DNA of 64,000 bases. Origin: Erinaceus europaeus (Eukaryota; Chordata; Mammalia; Eulipotyphla; Erinaceidae). The position numbers and the translations under genes are program-made. The notes beneath the pieces are model-generated. The model was not told the DNA's origin. It searched no databases and worked only from the letters and a program-made list of their open reading frames with translations. Location of the stretch: NCBI RefSeq assembly GCF_950295315.1, contig NW_026647188.1, positions 620,001 through 684,000 on the forward strand. Reading direction: 5' to 3'. This document shows positions 34,138-47,144 of the stretch, piece after piece; position 1 is the first letter of the stretch, and each line of letters opens with the position of its first letter.

Positions 34138-34497
34138 GGGAGGTTGGACGAATGTCAGAGGGTTAAGAGGTGGTGGAGGAAACGAGGGGACAGGCAGAAG
34201 GATCTGCGGTATGGCCCCCAGACCCCCACCTGCAGGGGAGTAGCTTTACAGGGGGTGAAGCAGATCTTCAGGGGCTCTATCTTTCACTACCCCCTCGGAC
34301 TTTCCCCTCCCCTATCCCTTTCTCTCTGTCCTATGCAAGGACAGTAACAACAACAACAACAATAAGAAGAAGAAGCACAACAATGATCAAGAAACAAGGG
34401 CAGCAAAAGGAGAATAAATGGTGTGCAGGAGCAGTGGATTCCAGGTATATGTATGGAGCACTGGCAGTGACCCTGGAAGCAATAAATAAATAAATAA

Positions 34498-34567
<70 letters not shown>

Positions 34568-35253
34568 ACTCATAGAGAAAATATACAGGTAATATACATG
34601 TATACATGTGTTGGTGTATCCACTTTGTAAATAAATGTACATGCACTTTTGTTTATCTAGTGAAGCAGACCTGCAGGGGTCTACCTTTCTCTCACCCTTC
34701 TGTGTTTCCAGTCCTCTCTCCCTTTCTCTCTGTCCTATGCAAGGACAGTAACAGCAACAACAACGATAATAATAACCACAACAAAGTTCAGGCAACAAGG
34801 GCAGCCAAAGGGGAAAACATGGTCTGCAGAAGCAGTGGGTTCGTGGTGCAGGCCCCTAGCCCTGACAATAACCCTGGAGGCAATCAATCAGTCAATCAAT
34901 CAATCAATAGATAAAGAATACACAAATAAAAAATGCAGGTATTATACATGTATACGTGTCTCTGTGTTTCTACTGAGTCAAATGAAAATGTGCTTTATTT
35001 ATTTAGTGAAGCAGATCTTCAGGGGGCCTATCTTTCTCTCCCCCATCTCTCTTTAACCTCCTCTTTCCATTTTTCTCTGTTCTCCGCAAGGACAGTAACT
35101 ATCACAACAACAATAATAATATTATTAATAACCACAATATTCAAGCCACAAGGGCAGCAAAAGGGGAAAAAATGGAACATAGGAGCAGTGGATTAGTGGT
35201 ACTGGCACTGCGCTATGGCAATAACCCCTTGTGGCAATAAATAAATAAATAAT
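34138..35253 (+). mobile_element. SINE block A-B-C of U8
   Basis: A 34138-34500 with (CA)n 34501-34536 and (TA)n to 34563; B 34660-34908; C 35006-35253. The only short complete monomer with (CA)n after its single A. Confidence 0.85.
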
Positions 35254-35396
35254 ACAAGTAATAGACAAGAATATGTCCCAGTGTGTGTTCCCACTGTGTA
35301 AACATAAAAGCACTTTTATTTACTTATTTATATTTTATTTATTTCTTTCCTAGCCAAGAGAATTTCTTTTCACTGCTAAAAAAATGTCACATTAAG

Positions 35397-35621
35397 CTTA
35401 GCAGGTGGTGCCTCACCTGGTTAAGCACTCATGTTAAACTGTAGGAGGACCTGGGTTCAAGACCCTGGTTCCAACCTGCAGTGGGAAATCTTTACAAGTG
35501 GTGCACATGTGCTGCAGGTATCTCTCTGGTTCTCAAAATCTCTATCCCTCCCTTGTCTCTCAATTCTTGACTGTCCATTCCAAAAAATAAATCAAGATAA
35601 TAGAAAGCAAAAAAAAAAAAA
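35397..35621 (+). mobile_element. Second SINE of U8
   Basis: B box intact; poly(A) of 13. Confidence 0.85.
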
Positions 35622-35897
35622 GAAGAAGGAGAAGGCAAAATGAAATATCCTAATATTTCAAGGGGCTGCTCAAAACAATGCTTTCCTTATTATGATCCTC
35701 ACAGCATACCATATTCAGAAAGGGAAAAGACACCGCGTTTCTTAAACCCAGTTTATTTAATACATTTATGCATTTATTTATTGAGGTGTTAATGTTTTAC
35801 AATCGACAGAAGACTAGGGCCCTTATGCCAGAGGTCTCAAGTACCCCTAGATGGCTCTCTGCCTCTACAAAACCAATCAATCAACCCGTGCATCACT

Positions 35898-35975
35898 CCA
35901 TCCTTCCATCCATCCTTCCATCCATCCTTCCATCCATCCATCCATCCATCCATCCATCCATCCATCCATCCATCC
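35898..35975 (+). repeat. (CCAT)n of U8, 78 bp
   Basis: Three CCTT units close together at the start. Confidence 0.97.
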
Positions 35976-36245
35976 AACTATCCATTGACAATCAACCAAG
36001 CTAAGTACAAACGGAGATATAACCTGCACAGATACGTTGCCAACTGGGCAGTTTGGCTGAATAGGGCAGAGGAGCTGATCCAGGGAATGTGGTTGGGCGT
36101 GTGGGTGTGGGTGGGGTGAGCAGGGGAGCCTGTGAGCTGGGTCACGTCAGGGACGCGGAGGGGTGGTGTGGGCAGCTGTCAAGGTGAAATGTCAAAAGCG
36201 CTCGAGCTGGTGATAAGGGCACCCGGAAGTGAGGAGAGAAAAGAG

Positions 36246-36332
36246 GAGCGGAGTGGAGCGGACAGGAGAGGAGAGGAGAGGACAGGAGAGGAGAGGAGAG
36301 AGAGTGGAGAGGACAGGAGAGGACAGGAGAGG
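36246..36332 (+). repeat. GGAGAGGACA minisatellite of U8, about 87 bp
   Basis: Private GGAGTGGAGCGG start and GGAGAGAGAGTGG interruption. Confidence 0.95.
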
Positions 36333-36404
36333 AACTGAGAAAGCCACCTGGACAGAGGTAGCATACCGGCATCCAGCAAGGCAGGCAGGCATGTAGGTAG
36401 CTGT

Positions 36405-37107
36405 AGCCCGGGCTCCCAGGCTCCTGGGCGCACCTCCTCCTTTGCTCTCTTGGCTGCCAGCCCCGAGGTCCGTCGTAGGTCAGCGCTGTCCTCCCGTTCT
36501 TCCGTCCCTCTGTGCCAGGGCCCAGGGGTCTGGTTGCTGCCGCTTGACATAGTGGCAGGACAGTTGGGCTGCCCAGTGCCAGTGCGCATGCGCACAGAAT
36601 CCTGGGAGGGGGACATCACAGAGGGCTCGAGAGGTTGCTAGGCCACGAGGACCCCGCCCACCCAGTTGACCCCTAGGGAGTGGTGGTGGTGGCAGTGGTG
36701 GTGGCAGCAGCCATGACACCCACCCTGAACTTGATCTGAGGGGTGGTGGCCAGCCACCAGAGCCAGAGCCCCAGGCCAAAGCCAGCGCAGGTGGGCGGGG
36801 CTCTGAGGCAAGGGGCACGGTGGGGGCGTGTCTGGGGGCGGGGCCGGCATCTGACAGCCCAGGGCTGGGGTCCAAGGGCCGCCAGGCCCCTGTCCAAGCA
36901 AGTGCACTGACACACAGACAGACTGACTGACTGACAGCCACCAACCCACAGACACCCCGCAGGGCCCTGGGAGCCCTGAGCTGCCCCGGATCTGGCGGGC
37001 AGCCACCTGGACACAGGCCTCCATAGTGGAGGCCCCTGTAGACCCCGTTGCCTGCTGACAGCGGCCCTCCTCCCCCTCCTTCTACCCCTCCCCCTCCCCT
37101 TCCTCAT
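36405..37107. promoter_or_regulatory. CpG core of U8, NRF1 palindrome at 36583-36594
   Basis: Motifs intact; GGGCTCGAGAGG (one more CpG) appears here first and stays in most later monomers. Confidence 0.55.
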
Positions 37108-37813
37108 CCTCAGAGGGACTCACTCAGGGCCCTTGGCCTAGGCAAGCCAAGGCTGCTGCTGTGGCTGCTGCAGCTGCTATCCAGTGGGTGGGTGCAGGTA
37201 TCTGGCCCTGTCAGTTCCTGATTCTTGGGACCTGCCTGCCTCCAGCTCCACCCACTCTCCAGTCCAGCCCCCTGCCCCTCCTCCGCAAGGATGCCCCCTT
37301 TTCCCCTTGCCCCCTGTCCCCTAGCTCCCCAACTGTCATCTACTGTTTGCCTCCTTTCCTGCCAGCCTGCTGCTGCCCTCCAGCCCTGGGGGCCCTGGGC
37401 CAGCCCAGCTGCCATCTGCACCATCCTGCAGGGGGACCTGCCCTAACGCCCTGCCACCACAGGCACACACAGCCCTGCACCTATTCAGGGGCTCCCCTGC
37501 CTGCAGCCTGCCCCCCAAACAGTCTCCTTCTGCCCCTCAACCCCCTTCTAACCCCTGTCAGGGCCCCTCACACACACCTGGGCATGAGTATCCCACACAT
37601 GCACATCTCTCCCCTCCCCCTCCACTCCATTTGCACTAAGGATGGGAAGAGTCTTTTTCTCTGGGTATCCACAGAGGAGTTGGGTCTGTCCAATGTCCTG
37701 GGGAGCCGGAACTGCAATCTACAATGTAACATTTGGATCTCAGGCAACCCAATTCCAAGTGCGCTGTGCAAGCCTAGAACTGGCGAAAACACCCCACTCT
37801 GAGCACAAGGTCT

Positions 37814-37934
37814 GCCTGGGGCAGTGGCTCCTCCAGTGGACTCAGAGACAGGCAGAGGCAGACAGCGTTTTCAGGTTCAAAACCTGTACTTCCCAGAAGC
37901 TGGTCCATCAGTAGGGTAAAAAAAAAAAAAAAAG
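37814..37934 (+). mobile_element. Third SINE-like element of U8 (A17)
   Basis: B box intact; A run then GGC and T run. Confidence 0.65.
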
Positions 37935-38229
37935 GCTTTTTTTTTCCCCACTGCCTGACTCTCCTGTGTGATGCCTGTTTCTCAGTGAAACAAGGGAAAA
38001 AAATCTTTTTGGGAGGGAGCAAGACCAAGATGCAGGCAGGTGGACTCCGTGGAGGGTGGATGGGTAGATGGACCATGCCCTGGCTCTAGAGCCCCAGCTG
38101 CTGTTCCAGGCGCTCTCTGATTCCAGAGATCCCCCTGTGGCTTCTCATGAGACTATTTGCAAGACTGATCCTCACGATATTGAGGATTCAAAAAATAGAC
38201 AGGTCATATTGGTGTAAAAAGGAAATCCA

Positions 38230-38589
38230 GGGAGGTTGGACGAATGTCAGAGGGTTAAGAGGTGGTGGAGGAAACGAGGGGACAGGCAGAAGGATCTGCG
38301 GTATGGCCCCCAGACCCCCACCTGCAGGGGAGTAGCTTTACAGGGGGTGAAGCAGATCTTCAAGGGCTCTATCTTTCACTACTCCCTCTGACTTTCCCCT
38401 CCCCTATCCCTTTCTCTCTGTCCTACGCAAGGACAGTAACAACAACAACAACAATAAGAAGAAGAAGCACAACAATGATCAAGCAACAAGGGCAGCAAAA
38501 GGAGAATAAATGGTGTGCAGGAGCAGTGGATTCCAGGTATATGTATGGAGCACCGGCAGTGACCCTGGAAGCAATAAATAAATAAATAA

Positions 38590-38657
<68 letters not shown>

Positions 38658-39715
38658 ACTCATAGAGAAAATATACAGGTAATATACATGTATACATGTG
38701 TTGGTGTATCCACTTTGTAAATAAATGTACATGCACTTTTGTTTATCTAGTGAAGCAGACCTGCAGGGGTCTACCTTTCTCTCACCCTTCTGTGTTTCCA
38801 GTCCTCTCTCCCTTTCTCTCTGTCCTATGCAAGGACAGTAACAACAACAACAACAATAAGAAGAAGAAGCACAACAATGATCAAGCAACAAGGGCAGCAA
38901 AAGGAGAATAAATGGTCTGCAGGAGCAGTGGATTCCAGGTATATGTATGGAGCACCAGCAGTGACCCTGGAAGCAATAAATAAATAAACAAATAAATACA
39001 TATATATATATATATATATATATATGAAAACTCATAGAGAAAATATACAGGTAATATACATGTATACATGTGTTGGTGTATCCACTTTGTAAATAAATGT
39101 ACATGCACTTTTGTTTATCTAGTGAAGCAGACCTGCAGGGGTCTACCTTTCTCTCACCCTTCTGTGTTTCCAGTCCTCTCTCCCTTTCTCTCTGTCCTAT
39201 GCAAGGACAGTAACAGCAACAACAACGATAATAATAACCACAACAAAGTTCAGGCAACAAGGGCAGCCAAAGGGGAAAACATGGTCTGCAGGAGCAGTGG
39301 GTTCGTGGTGCAGGCCCCTAGCCCTGACAATAACCCTGGAGGCAATCAATCAGTCAATCAATCAATCAATAGATAAAGAATACACAAATAAAAAATGCAG
39401 GTATTATACATGTATACGTGTCTCTGTGTTTCTACTGAGTCAAATGAAAATGTGCTTTATTTATTTAGTGAAGCAGATCTTCAGGGGGCCTATCTTTCTC
39501 TCCCCCATCTCTCTTTAACCTCCTCTTTCCATTTTTCTCTGTTCTCCGCAAGGACAGTAACTATCACAACAACAATAATAATATTATTAATAACCACAAT
39601 ATTCAAGCCACAAGGGCAGCAAAAGGGGAAAAAATGGAACATAGGAGCAGTGGATTAGTGGTACTGGCACTGCGCTATGGCAATAACCCCTTGTGGCAAT
39701 AAATAAATAAATAAT
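38230..39715 (+). mobile_element. SINE block A-A'-B-C of U9
   Basis: A 38230-38591 with (CA)n to 38624 and (TA)n to 38653; A' 38750-38997 with (TA)n to 39025; B 39122-39370; C 39468-39715. The antisense frame stays open for 293 codons across A and A', translating (TA)n and (CA)n, so it is a by-product. Confidence 0.85.
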
Positions 39716-39858
39716 ACAAGTAATAGACAAGAATATGTCCCAGTGTGTGTTCCCACTGTGTAAACATAAAAGCACTTTTATTTACTTATTTACATTTTAT
39801 TTATTTCTTTCCTAGCCAAGAGAATTTCTTTTCACTGCTAAAAAAATGTCACATTAAG

Positions 39859-40084
39859 CTTAGCAGGTGGTGCCTCACCTGGTTAAGCACTCATGTTAAA
39901 CTGTAGGAGGACCTGGGTTCAAGACCCTGGTTCCAACCTGCAGTGGGAAATCTTTACAAGTGGTGCACATGTGCTGCAGGTATCTCTCTGGTTCTCAAAA
40001 TCTCTATCCCTCCCTTGTCTCTCAATTCTTGACTGTCCATTCCAAAAAATAAATCAAGATAATAGAAAGCAAAAAAAAAAAAAA
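39859..40084 (+). mobile_element. Second SINE of U9
   Basis: B box intact; poly(A) of 14. Confidence 0.85.
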
Positions 40085-40360
40085 GAAGAAGGAGAAGGCA
40101 AAATGAAATATCCTAATATTTCAAGGGGCTGCTCAAAACAATGCTTTCCTTATTATGATCCTCACAGCATTCCATATTCAGAAAGGGAAAAGACACCGCG
40201 TTTCTTAAACCCAGTTTATTTAATACATTTATTCATTTATTTATTGAGGTGTTAATGTTTTACAATCGACAGAAGACTAGGGCTCTTATGCCAGAGGTCT
40301 CAAGTACCCCTAGATGGCTCTCTGCCTCTACAAAACCAATCAATCAACCCGTGCATCACT

Positions 40361-40410
40361 CCATCCTTCCATCCATCCTTCCATCCATCCATCCATCCAT
40401 CCATCCATCC
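40361..40410 (+). repeat. (CCAT)n of U9, 50 bp
   Basis: Second shortest tract after U14, with the same start. Confidence 0.97.
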
Positions 40411-40680
40411 AACTATCCATTGACAATCAACCAAGCTAAGTACAAACGGAGATATAACCTGCACAGATACGTTGCCAACTGGGCAGTTTGGCTGAATAGG
40501 GCAGAGGAGCTGATCCAGGGAATGTGGTTGGGCGTGTGGGTGTGGGTGGGGTGAGCAGGGGAGCCTGTGAGCTGGGTCACGTCAGGGACGCGGAGGGGTG
40601 GTGTGGGCAGCTGTCAAGGTGAAATGTCAAAAGCGCTCGAGCTGGTGATAAGGGCACCCGGAAGTGAGGAGAGAAAAGAG

Positions 40681-40761
40681 GAGCGGAGCGGACAGGAGAG
40701 GAGAGGAGAGGACAGGAGAGGAGAGGAGAGGACAGGAGAGGACAGGAAAGGACAGGAGAGG
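40681..40761 (+). repeat. GGAGAGGACA minisatellite of U9, about 81 bp
   Basis: Contains a private GGAAAGGACA unit near the end. Confidence 0.95.
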
Positions 40762-40833
40762 AACTGAGAAAGCCACCTGGACAGAGGTAGCATACCGGCA
40801 TCCAGCAAGGCAGGCAGGCATGTAGGTAGCTGT

Positions 40834-41536
40834 AGCCCGGGCTCCCTGGCTCCTGGGCGCACCTCCTCCTTTGCTCTCTTGGCTGCCAGCCCCGAGGTCC
40901 GTCGTAGGTCAGCGCTGTCCTCCCGTTCTTCCGTCCCTCTGTGCCAGGGCCCAGGGGTCTGGTTGCTGCCGCTTGACATAGTGGCAGGACAGTTGGGCTG
41001 CCCAGTGCCAGTGCGCATGCGCACAGAATCCTGGGAGGGGGACATCACAGAGGGCTCGAGAGGTTGCTAGGCCACGAGGACCCCGCCCACCCAGATGACC
41101 CCTAGGGAGTGGTGGTGGTGGCAGTGGTGGTGGCAGCAGCCATGACACCCACCCTGAACTTGATCTGAGGGGTGGTGGCCAGCCACCAGAGCCAGAGCCC
41201 CAGGCCAAAGCCAGCGCAGGTGGGCGGGGCTCTGAGGCAAGGGGCACGGTGGGGGCGTGTCTGGGGGCGGGGCCGGCATCTGACAGCCCAGGGCTGGGGT
41301 CCAAGGGCCGCCAGGCCCCTGTCCAAGCAAGTGCACTGACACACAGACAGACTGACTGACTGACAGCCACCAACCCACAGACACCCCGCAGGGCCCTGGG
41401 AGCCCTGAGCTGCCCCGGATCTGGCGGGCAGCCACCTGGACACAGGCCTCCATAGTGGAGGCCCCTGTAGACCCCGTTGCCTGCTGACAGCGGCCCTCCT
41501 CCCCCTCCCTCTACCCCTCCCCCTCCCCTTCCTCAT
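40834..41536. promoter_or_regulatory. CpG core of U9, NRF1 palindrome at 41012-41023
   Basis: Motifs intact; CAGCCACCAACC shared with U8. Confidence 0.55.
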
Positions 41537-42246
41537 CCTCAGAGGGACTCACTCAGGGCCCTTGGCCTAGGCAAGCCAGGGCTGCTGCTGTGGCTGCTGC
41601 AGCTGCTATCCAGTGGGTGGGTGCAGGTATCTGGCCCTGTCAGTTCCTGATTCTTGGGACCTGCCTGCCTCCAGCTCCACCCACTCTCCAGTCCAGCCCC
41701 CTGCCCCTCCTCCGCAAGGATGCCCCCTTTTCCCCTTGCCCCCTGTCCCCTAGCTCCCCAACTGTCATCTACTGTTTGCCTCCTTTCCTGCCAGCCTGCT
41801 GCTGCCCTCCAGCCCTGGGGGCCCTGGGCCAGCCCAGCTGCCATCTGCACCATCCTGCAGGGGGACCTGCCCTAACGCCCTGCCACCACAGGCACACACA
41901 GCCCTGCACCTATTCAGGGGCTCCCCTGCCTGCAGCCTGCCCCCCAAACAGTCTCCTTCTGCCCCTCAACCCCCTTCTAACCCCTGTCAGGGCCCCTCAC
42001 ACACACCTGGGCATGAGTATCCCACACATGCACATCTCTCCCCTCCCCCTCCACTCCATTTGCACTAAGGATGGGAAGAGTCTTTTTCTCTGGGTATCCC
42101 CAGAGGAGTTGGGTCTGTCCAATGTCCTGGGGAGCCGGAACTGCAAACAATCTACAATGTAACATTTGGATCTCAGGCAACCCAATCCCAAGTGCGCTGT
42201 GCAAGCCTAGAACTGGCGAAAACACCCCACTCTGAGCACAAGGTCT

Positions 42247-42345
42247 GCCTGGGGCAGTGGCTCCTCCAGTGGACTCAGAGACAGGCAGAGGCAGACAGCG
42301 TTTTCAGGTTCAAAACCTGTACTTCCCAGAAGCTGGTCCATCAGT

Positions 42346-42376
<31 letters not shown>
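42247..42376 (+). mobile_element. Third SINE-like element of U9 (A26)
   Basis: B box intact; the A run continues as GAAAAGGC. Confidence 0.65.
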
Positions 42377-42677
42377 GAAAAGGCTTTTTTTTTCCCCACT
42401 GCCTGACTCTCCTGTGTGATGCCTGTTTCTCAGTGAAACAAGGGAAAAAAATCTTTTTGGGAGGGAGCAAGACCAAGATGCAGGCAGGTGGACTCCGTGG
42501 AGGGTGGATGGGTAGATGGACCATGCCCTGGCTCTAGAGCCCCAGCTGCTGTTCCAGGCGCTCTCTGATTCCAGAGATCCCCCTGTGGCTTCTCATGAGA
42601 CTATTTGCAAGACTGATCCTCACGATATTGAGGATTCAAAAAATAGACAGGTCTTATTGGTGTAAAAAGGAAATCCA

Positions 42678-43037
42678 GGGAGGTTGGACGAATGTCAGAG
42701 GGTTAAGAGGTGGTGGAGGAAACAAGGGGACAGGCAGAAGGATCTGCGGTATGGCCCCCAGACCCTCACCTGCAGGGGAGTAGCTTTACAGGGGGTGAAG
42801 CAGATCTTCAGGGGCTCTATCTTTCACTACTCCCTCTGACTTTCCCCTCCCCTATCCCTTTCTCTCTGTCCTACGCAAGGACAGTAACAACAACAACAAC
42901 AATAATAAGAAGAAGCACAACAATGATCAAGCAACAAGGGCAGCAAAAGGAGAATAAATGGTGTGCAGGAGCAGTGGATTCCAGGTATATGTATGGAGCA
43001 CCTGCAGTGACCCTGGAAGCAATAAATAAATAAATAA

Positions 43038-43121
<84 letters not shown>

Positions 43122-44186
43122 ACTCATAGAGAAAATATACAGGTAATATACATGTATACATGTGTTGGTGTATCCACTTTGTAAATAAATGTACATGCAC
43201 TTTTGTTTATCTAGTGAAGCAGACCTGCAGGGGTCTACCTTTCTCTCACCCTTCTGTGTTTCCAGTCCTCTCTCCCTTTCTCTCTGTCCTATGCAAGGAC
43301 AGTAACAACAACAACAACAATAAGAAGAAGAAGCACAACAATGATCAAGCAACAAGGGCAGCAAAGGAGAATAAATGGTCTGCAGGAGCAGTGGATTCCA
43401 GGTATATGTATGGAGCACCGGCAGTGACCCTGGAAGCAATAAATAAATAAACAAATAAATACATATATATATATAAATATATATATATGAAAACTCATAG
43501 AGAAAATATACAGGTAATATACATGTATACATGTGTTGGTGTATCCACTTTGTAAATAAATGTACATGCACTTTTGTTTATCTAGTGAAGCAGACCTGCA
43601 GGGGTCTACCTTTCTCTCACCCTTCTGTGTTTCCAGTCCTCTCTCCCTTTCTCTCTGTCCTATGCAAGGACAGTAACAGCAACAACAACGATAATAATAA
43701 CCACAACAAAGTTCAGGCAACAAGGCCAGCCAAAGGGGAAAACATGGTCTGCAGGAGCAGTGGGTTCGTGGTGCAGGCCCCTAGCCCTGACAATAACCCT
43801 GGAGGCAATCAATCAGTCAATCAATCAATCAATAGATAAAGAATACACAAATAAAAAATGCAGATATTATACATGTATACGTGTCTCTGTGTTTCTACTG
43901 AGTCAAATGAAAATGTGCTTTATTTATTTAGTGAAGCAGATCTTCAGGGGGCCTATCTTTCTCTCCCCCATCTCTCTTTAACCTCCTCTTTCCATTTTTC
44001 TCTGTTCTCCGCAAGGACAGTAACTATCACAACAACAATAATAATATTATTAATAACCACAATATTCAAGCCACAAGGGCAGCAAAAGGGGAAAAAATGG
44101 AACATAGGAGCAGTGGATTAGTGGTACTGGCACTGCGCTATGGCAATAACCCCTTGTGGCAATAAATAAATAAATAAATAAATAAT
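42678..44186 (+). mobile_element. SINE block A-A'-B-C of U10
   Basis: A 42678-43040 with (CA)n to 43074 and (TA)n to 43117; A' 43214-43460 with an interrupted TA tract to 43488; B 43585-43833; C 43931-44186 with a longer (AATA)n tail than in U0-U9. Confidence 0.85.
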
Positions 44187-44329
44187 ACAAGTAATAGACA
44201 ATTATATGTCCCAGTGTGTGTTTCCACTGTGTAAACATAAAAGCACTTTTATTTACTTATTTATATTTTATTTATTTCTTTCCTAGCCAAGAGAATTTCT
44301 TTTCACTGCTAAAAAAATGTCACATTAAG

Positions 44330-44555
44330 CTTAGCAGGTGGTGCCTCACCTGGTTAAGCACTCATGTTAAACTGTAGGAGGACCTGGGTTCAAGACCCTG
44401 GTTCCAACCTGCAGTGGGAAATCTTTACAAGTGGTGCACATGTGCTGCAGGTATCTCTCTGGTTCTCAAAATCTCTATCCCTCCCTTGTCTCTCAATTCT
44501 TGACTGTCCATTCCAAAAAATAAATCAAGATAATAGAAAGCAAAAAAAAAAAAAA
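44330..44555 (+). mobile_element. Second SINE of U10
   Basis: B box intact; poly(A) of 14. Confidence 0.85.
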
Positions 44556-44832
44556 GAAGAAGGAGAAGGCAAAATGAAATATCCTAATATTTCAAGGGGC
44601 TGCTCAAAACAATGCTTTCCTTATTATGATCCTCACAGCATACCATATTCAGAAAGGGAAAAGACACCGCGTTTCTTAAACCCAGTTTATTTAATACATT
44701 TATTCATTTATTTATTGAGGTGTTAATGTTTTACAATCGACAGAAGACTAGGGCTCTTATGCCAGAGGTCTCAAGTACCCCTAGATGGCTCTCTGCCTCT
44801 ACAAAACCAGTCAATCAACCCAGTGCATCACT

Positions 44833-44885
44833 CCATCCTTCATCCATCCATCCATCCTTCCATCCATCCATCCATCCATCCATCC
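44833..44885 (+). repeat. (CCAT)n of U10, 53 bp
   Basis: Register broken at the start (CCATCCTTCATCC). Confidence 0.97.
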
Positions 44886-45179
44886 AACTATCCATTGACA
44901 ATCAACCAAGCTAAGTACAAACGGAGATAAAACCTTGAGTGATAAAGAGAGTCAAACCTGCACAGATACGTTGCCAACTGGGCAGTTTGGCTGAATAGGG
45001 CAGAGGAGCTGATCCAGGGAATGTGGTGGGGCGTGTGGGTGTGGGTGGGGTGAGCAGGGGAGCCTGTGAGCTGGGTCACGTCAGGGACGCGGAGGGGTGG
45101 TGTGGGCAGCTGTCAAGGTGAAATGTCAAAAGCGCTCGAGCTGGTGATAAGGGCACCCGGCTGTGAGGAGAGAAAAGAG

Positions 45180-45245
45180 GAGCGGAGCAGACAGGAGAGG
45201 AGAGGAGAGGAGAGGAGAGGAGAGGACAGGAGAGGACAGGAGAGG
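45180..45245 (+). repeat. GGAGAGGACA minisatellite of U10, about 66 bp
   Basis: GGAGCAGACAGG start, private. Confidence 0.95.
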
Positions 45246-45317
45246 AACTGAGAAAGCCACCTGGACAGAGGTAGCATACCGGCATCCAGCAAGGCAGGCA
45301 GGCATGTAGGTAGCTGT

Positions 45318-46020
45318 AGCCCGGGCTCCCTGGCTCCTGGGCGCACCTCCTCCTTTGCTCTCTTGGCTGCCAGCCCCGAGGTCCGTCGTAGGTCAGCGCT
45401 GTCCTCCCCTTCTTCCGTCCCTCTGTGCCAGGGCCCAGGGGTCTGGTTGCTGCCGCTTGACATAGTGGCAGGACAGTTGGGCTGCCCAGTGCCAGTGCGC
45501 ATGCGCACAGAATCCTAGGAGGGGGACATCAAAGAGGGCTCGAGAGGTTGCTAGGCCACGAGGACCCCGCCCACCCAGTTGACCCCTAGGGAGTGGTGGT
45601 GGTGGCAGTGGTGGTGGCAGCAGCCATGACACCCACCCTGAACTTGATCTGAGGGGTGGTGGCCAGCCACCAGAGCCAGAGGCCCAGGCCAAAGCCAGCG
45701 CAGGTGGGCGGGGCTCTGAGGCAAGGGGCACGGTGGGGGCGTGTCTGGGGGCGGGGCCGGCATCTGACAGCCCAGGGCTGGGGTCCAAGGGCCGCCAGGC
45801 CCCTGTCCAAGCAAGTGCACTGACACACAGACAGACTGACTGACTGACAGCCCCCAACCCACAGACACCCCCCAGGGACCTGGGAGCCCTGAGCTGCCCC
45901 GGATCTGGCGAGCAGCCACCTGGACACAGGCCTCCATAGTGGAGGCCCCTGTAGACCCCGTTGCCTGCTGACAGCGGCCCTCCTCCCCCTCCCTCCACCC
46001 CTCCCCCTCCCCTTCCTCAT
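45318..46020. promoter_or_regulatory. CpG core of U10, NRF1 palindrome at 45496-45507
   Basis: Motifs intact; ATCCTAGGAGG replaces ATCCTGGGAGG and CATCAAAGAGG replaces CATCACAGAGG just downstream. Confidence 0.55.
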
Positions 46021-46730
46021 CCTCCGAGGGACTCACTCAGGGCCCTTGGCCTAGGCAAGCCAGGGCTGCTGCTGTGGCTGCTGCAGCTGCTATCCAGTGG
46101 GTGGGTGCAGGTATCTGGCCCTGTCAGTTCCTGATTCTTGGGACCTGCCTGCCTCCAGCTCCACCCACTCTCCAGTCCAGCCCCCTGCCCCTCCTCCGCA
46201 AGGATGCCCCCTTTTCCCCTTGCCCCCTGTCCCCTAGCTCCCCAACTGTCATCTACTGTTTGCCTCCATTCCTGCCAGCCTGCTGCTGCCCTCCAGCCCT
46301 GGGGGCCCTGGGCCAGCCCAGCTGCCATCTTCACCATCCTGCAGGGGGACCTGCCCTAACGCCCTGCCACCACAGGCACACACAGCCCAGCACCTATTCA
46401 GGGGCTCCCCTGCCTGCAGCCTGCCCCCCAAACAGTCTCCTTCTGCCCCTCCACCCCCTTCTAACCCCTGTCAGGGCCCCTCACACACACCTGGGCATGA
46501 GTATCCCACACATGCACATCTCTCCCCTCCCCCTCCACTCCATTTGCACTAAGGATGGGAAGAGTCTTTTTCTCTGGGTATCCCCAGAGGAGTTGGGTCT
46601 GTCCAATGTCCTGGGGAGCCGGAACTGCAAACAATCTACAATGTAACATTTGGATCTCAGGCAACCCAATCCCAAGTGCGCTGTGCAAGTCTAGGACGGG
46701 CGAAAACACCCCACTCTGAGCACAAGGTCT

Positions 46731-46845
46731 GCCTGGGGCAGTGGCTCCTCCAGTGAACTCAGAGACAGGCAGAGGCAGACAGCTTTTTCAGGTTCAAAAC
46801 CTGTACTTCCCAGAAGCTGGTCCATCAGTAGGGTAAAAAAAAAAA
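46731..46845 (+). mobile_element. Third SINE-like element of U10 (A11)
   Basis: B box intact; shortest A run, followed by GGC and a long T run. Confidence 0.65.
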
Positions 46846-47144
46846 GGCTTTTTTTTTTTTCCCCACTGCCTGACTCTCCTGTGTGATGCCTGTTTCTCAG
46901 TGAAACAAGGGAAAAAAATCTTTTTGGGAGGGAGCAAGACCAAGATGCAGGCAGGTGGATTCCGTGGAGGGTGGATAGGTAGATGGACCATGCCCTGGCT
47001 CTAGAGCCCCAGCTGCTGTTCCAGGCGCTCTCTGATTCCAGAGATCCCCCTGTGGCTTCTCATGAGACTATTTCCAAGACTGATCCTCACGATATTGAGG
47101 ATTCAAAAAATAGACAGGTCATATTGGTGTAAAAAGGAAATCCA

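Larger units (their letters stand above)
34055..38146 (+). repeat. Monomer U8 (short, 4092 bp)
   Basis: A single A copy that keeps the long (CA)n/(TA)n tail typical of the first copy in long monomers, joined directly to B. It differs from other short monomers in this, so its contraction probably arose separately. It shares with U14 a 4-bp deletion in the C-rich segment (CTGCAATCTACAATG near 37713) and with U9 and U14 the variant GTGGTTGGGCG. Confidence 0.95.
38147..42594 (+). repeat. Monomer U9 (long, 4448 bp)
   Basis: A-A'-B-C. It shares CTACTCCCTCTG and CTACGCAAGG in A with U10 and U15. The (CCAT)n tract is only 50 bp, and the third-SINE poly(A) is 26 A followed by GAAAA. The core has CAGATGACC where the others have CAGTTGACC (U14: CAGCTGACC). 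Confidence 0.95.
42595..47061 (+). repeat. Monomer U10 (long, 4467 bp)
   Basis: A-A'-B-C. First of four consecutive monomers with the 24-bp segment at 44933-44956 and with an expanded (AATA)n tail on C. It carries the U7/U14-type core block. It has the shortest third-SINE poly(A), 11 A. In its second SINE copy A' the AAAAGG run has lost one A (GCAAAGGAG near 43362). Confidence 0.95.

Noticed and set aside
38379..39260. Minus-strand open frame of 293 codons in U9
   Set aside because: It reads through (TA)n, (CA)n and two SINE copies antisense, giving alternating Tyr-Ile and Cys-Val runs. Open only because the tract lengths keep frame there.
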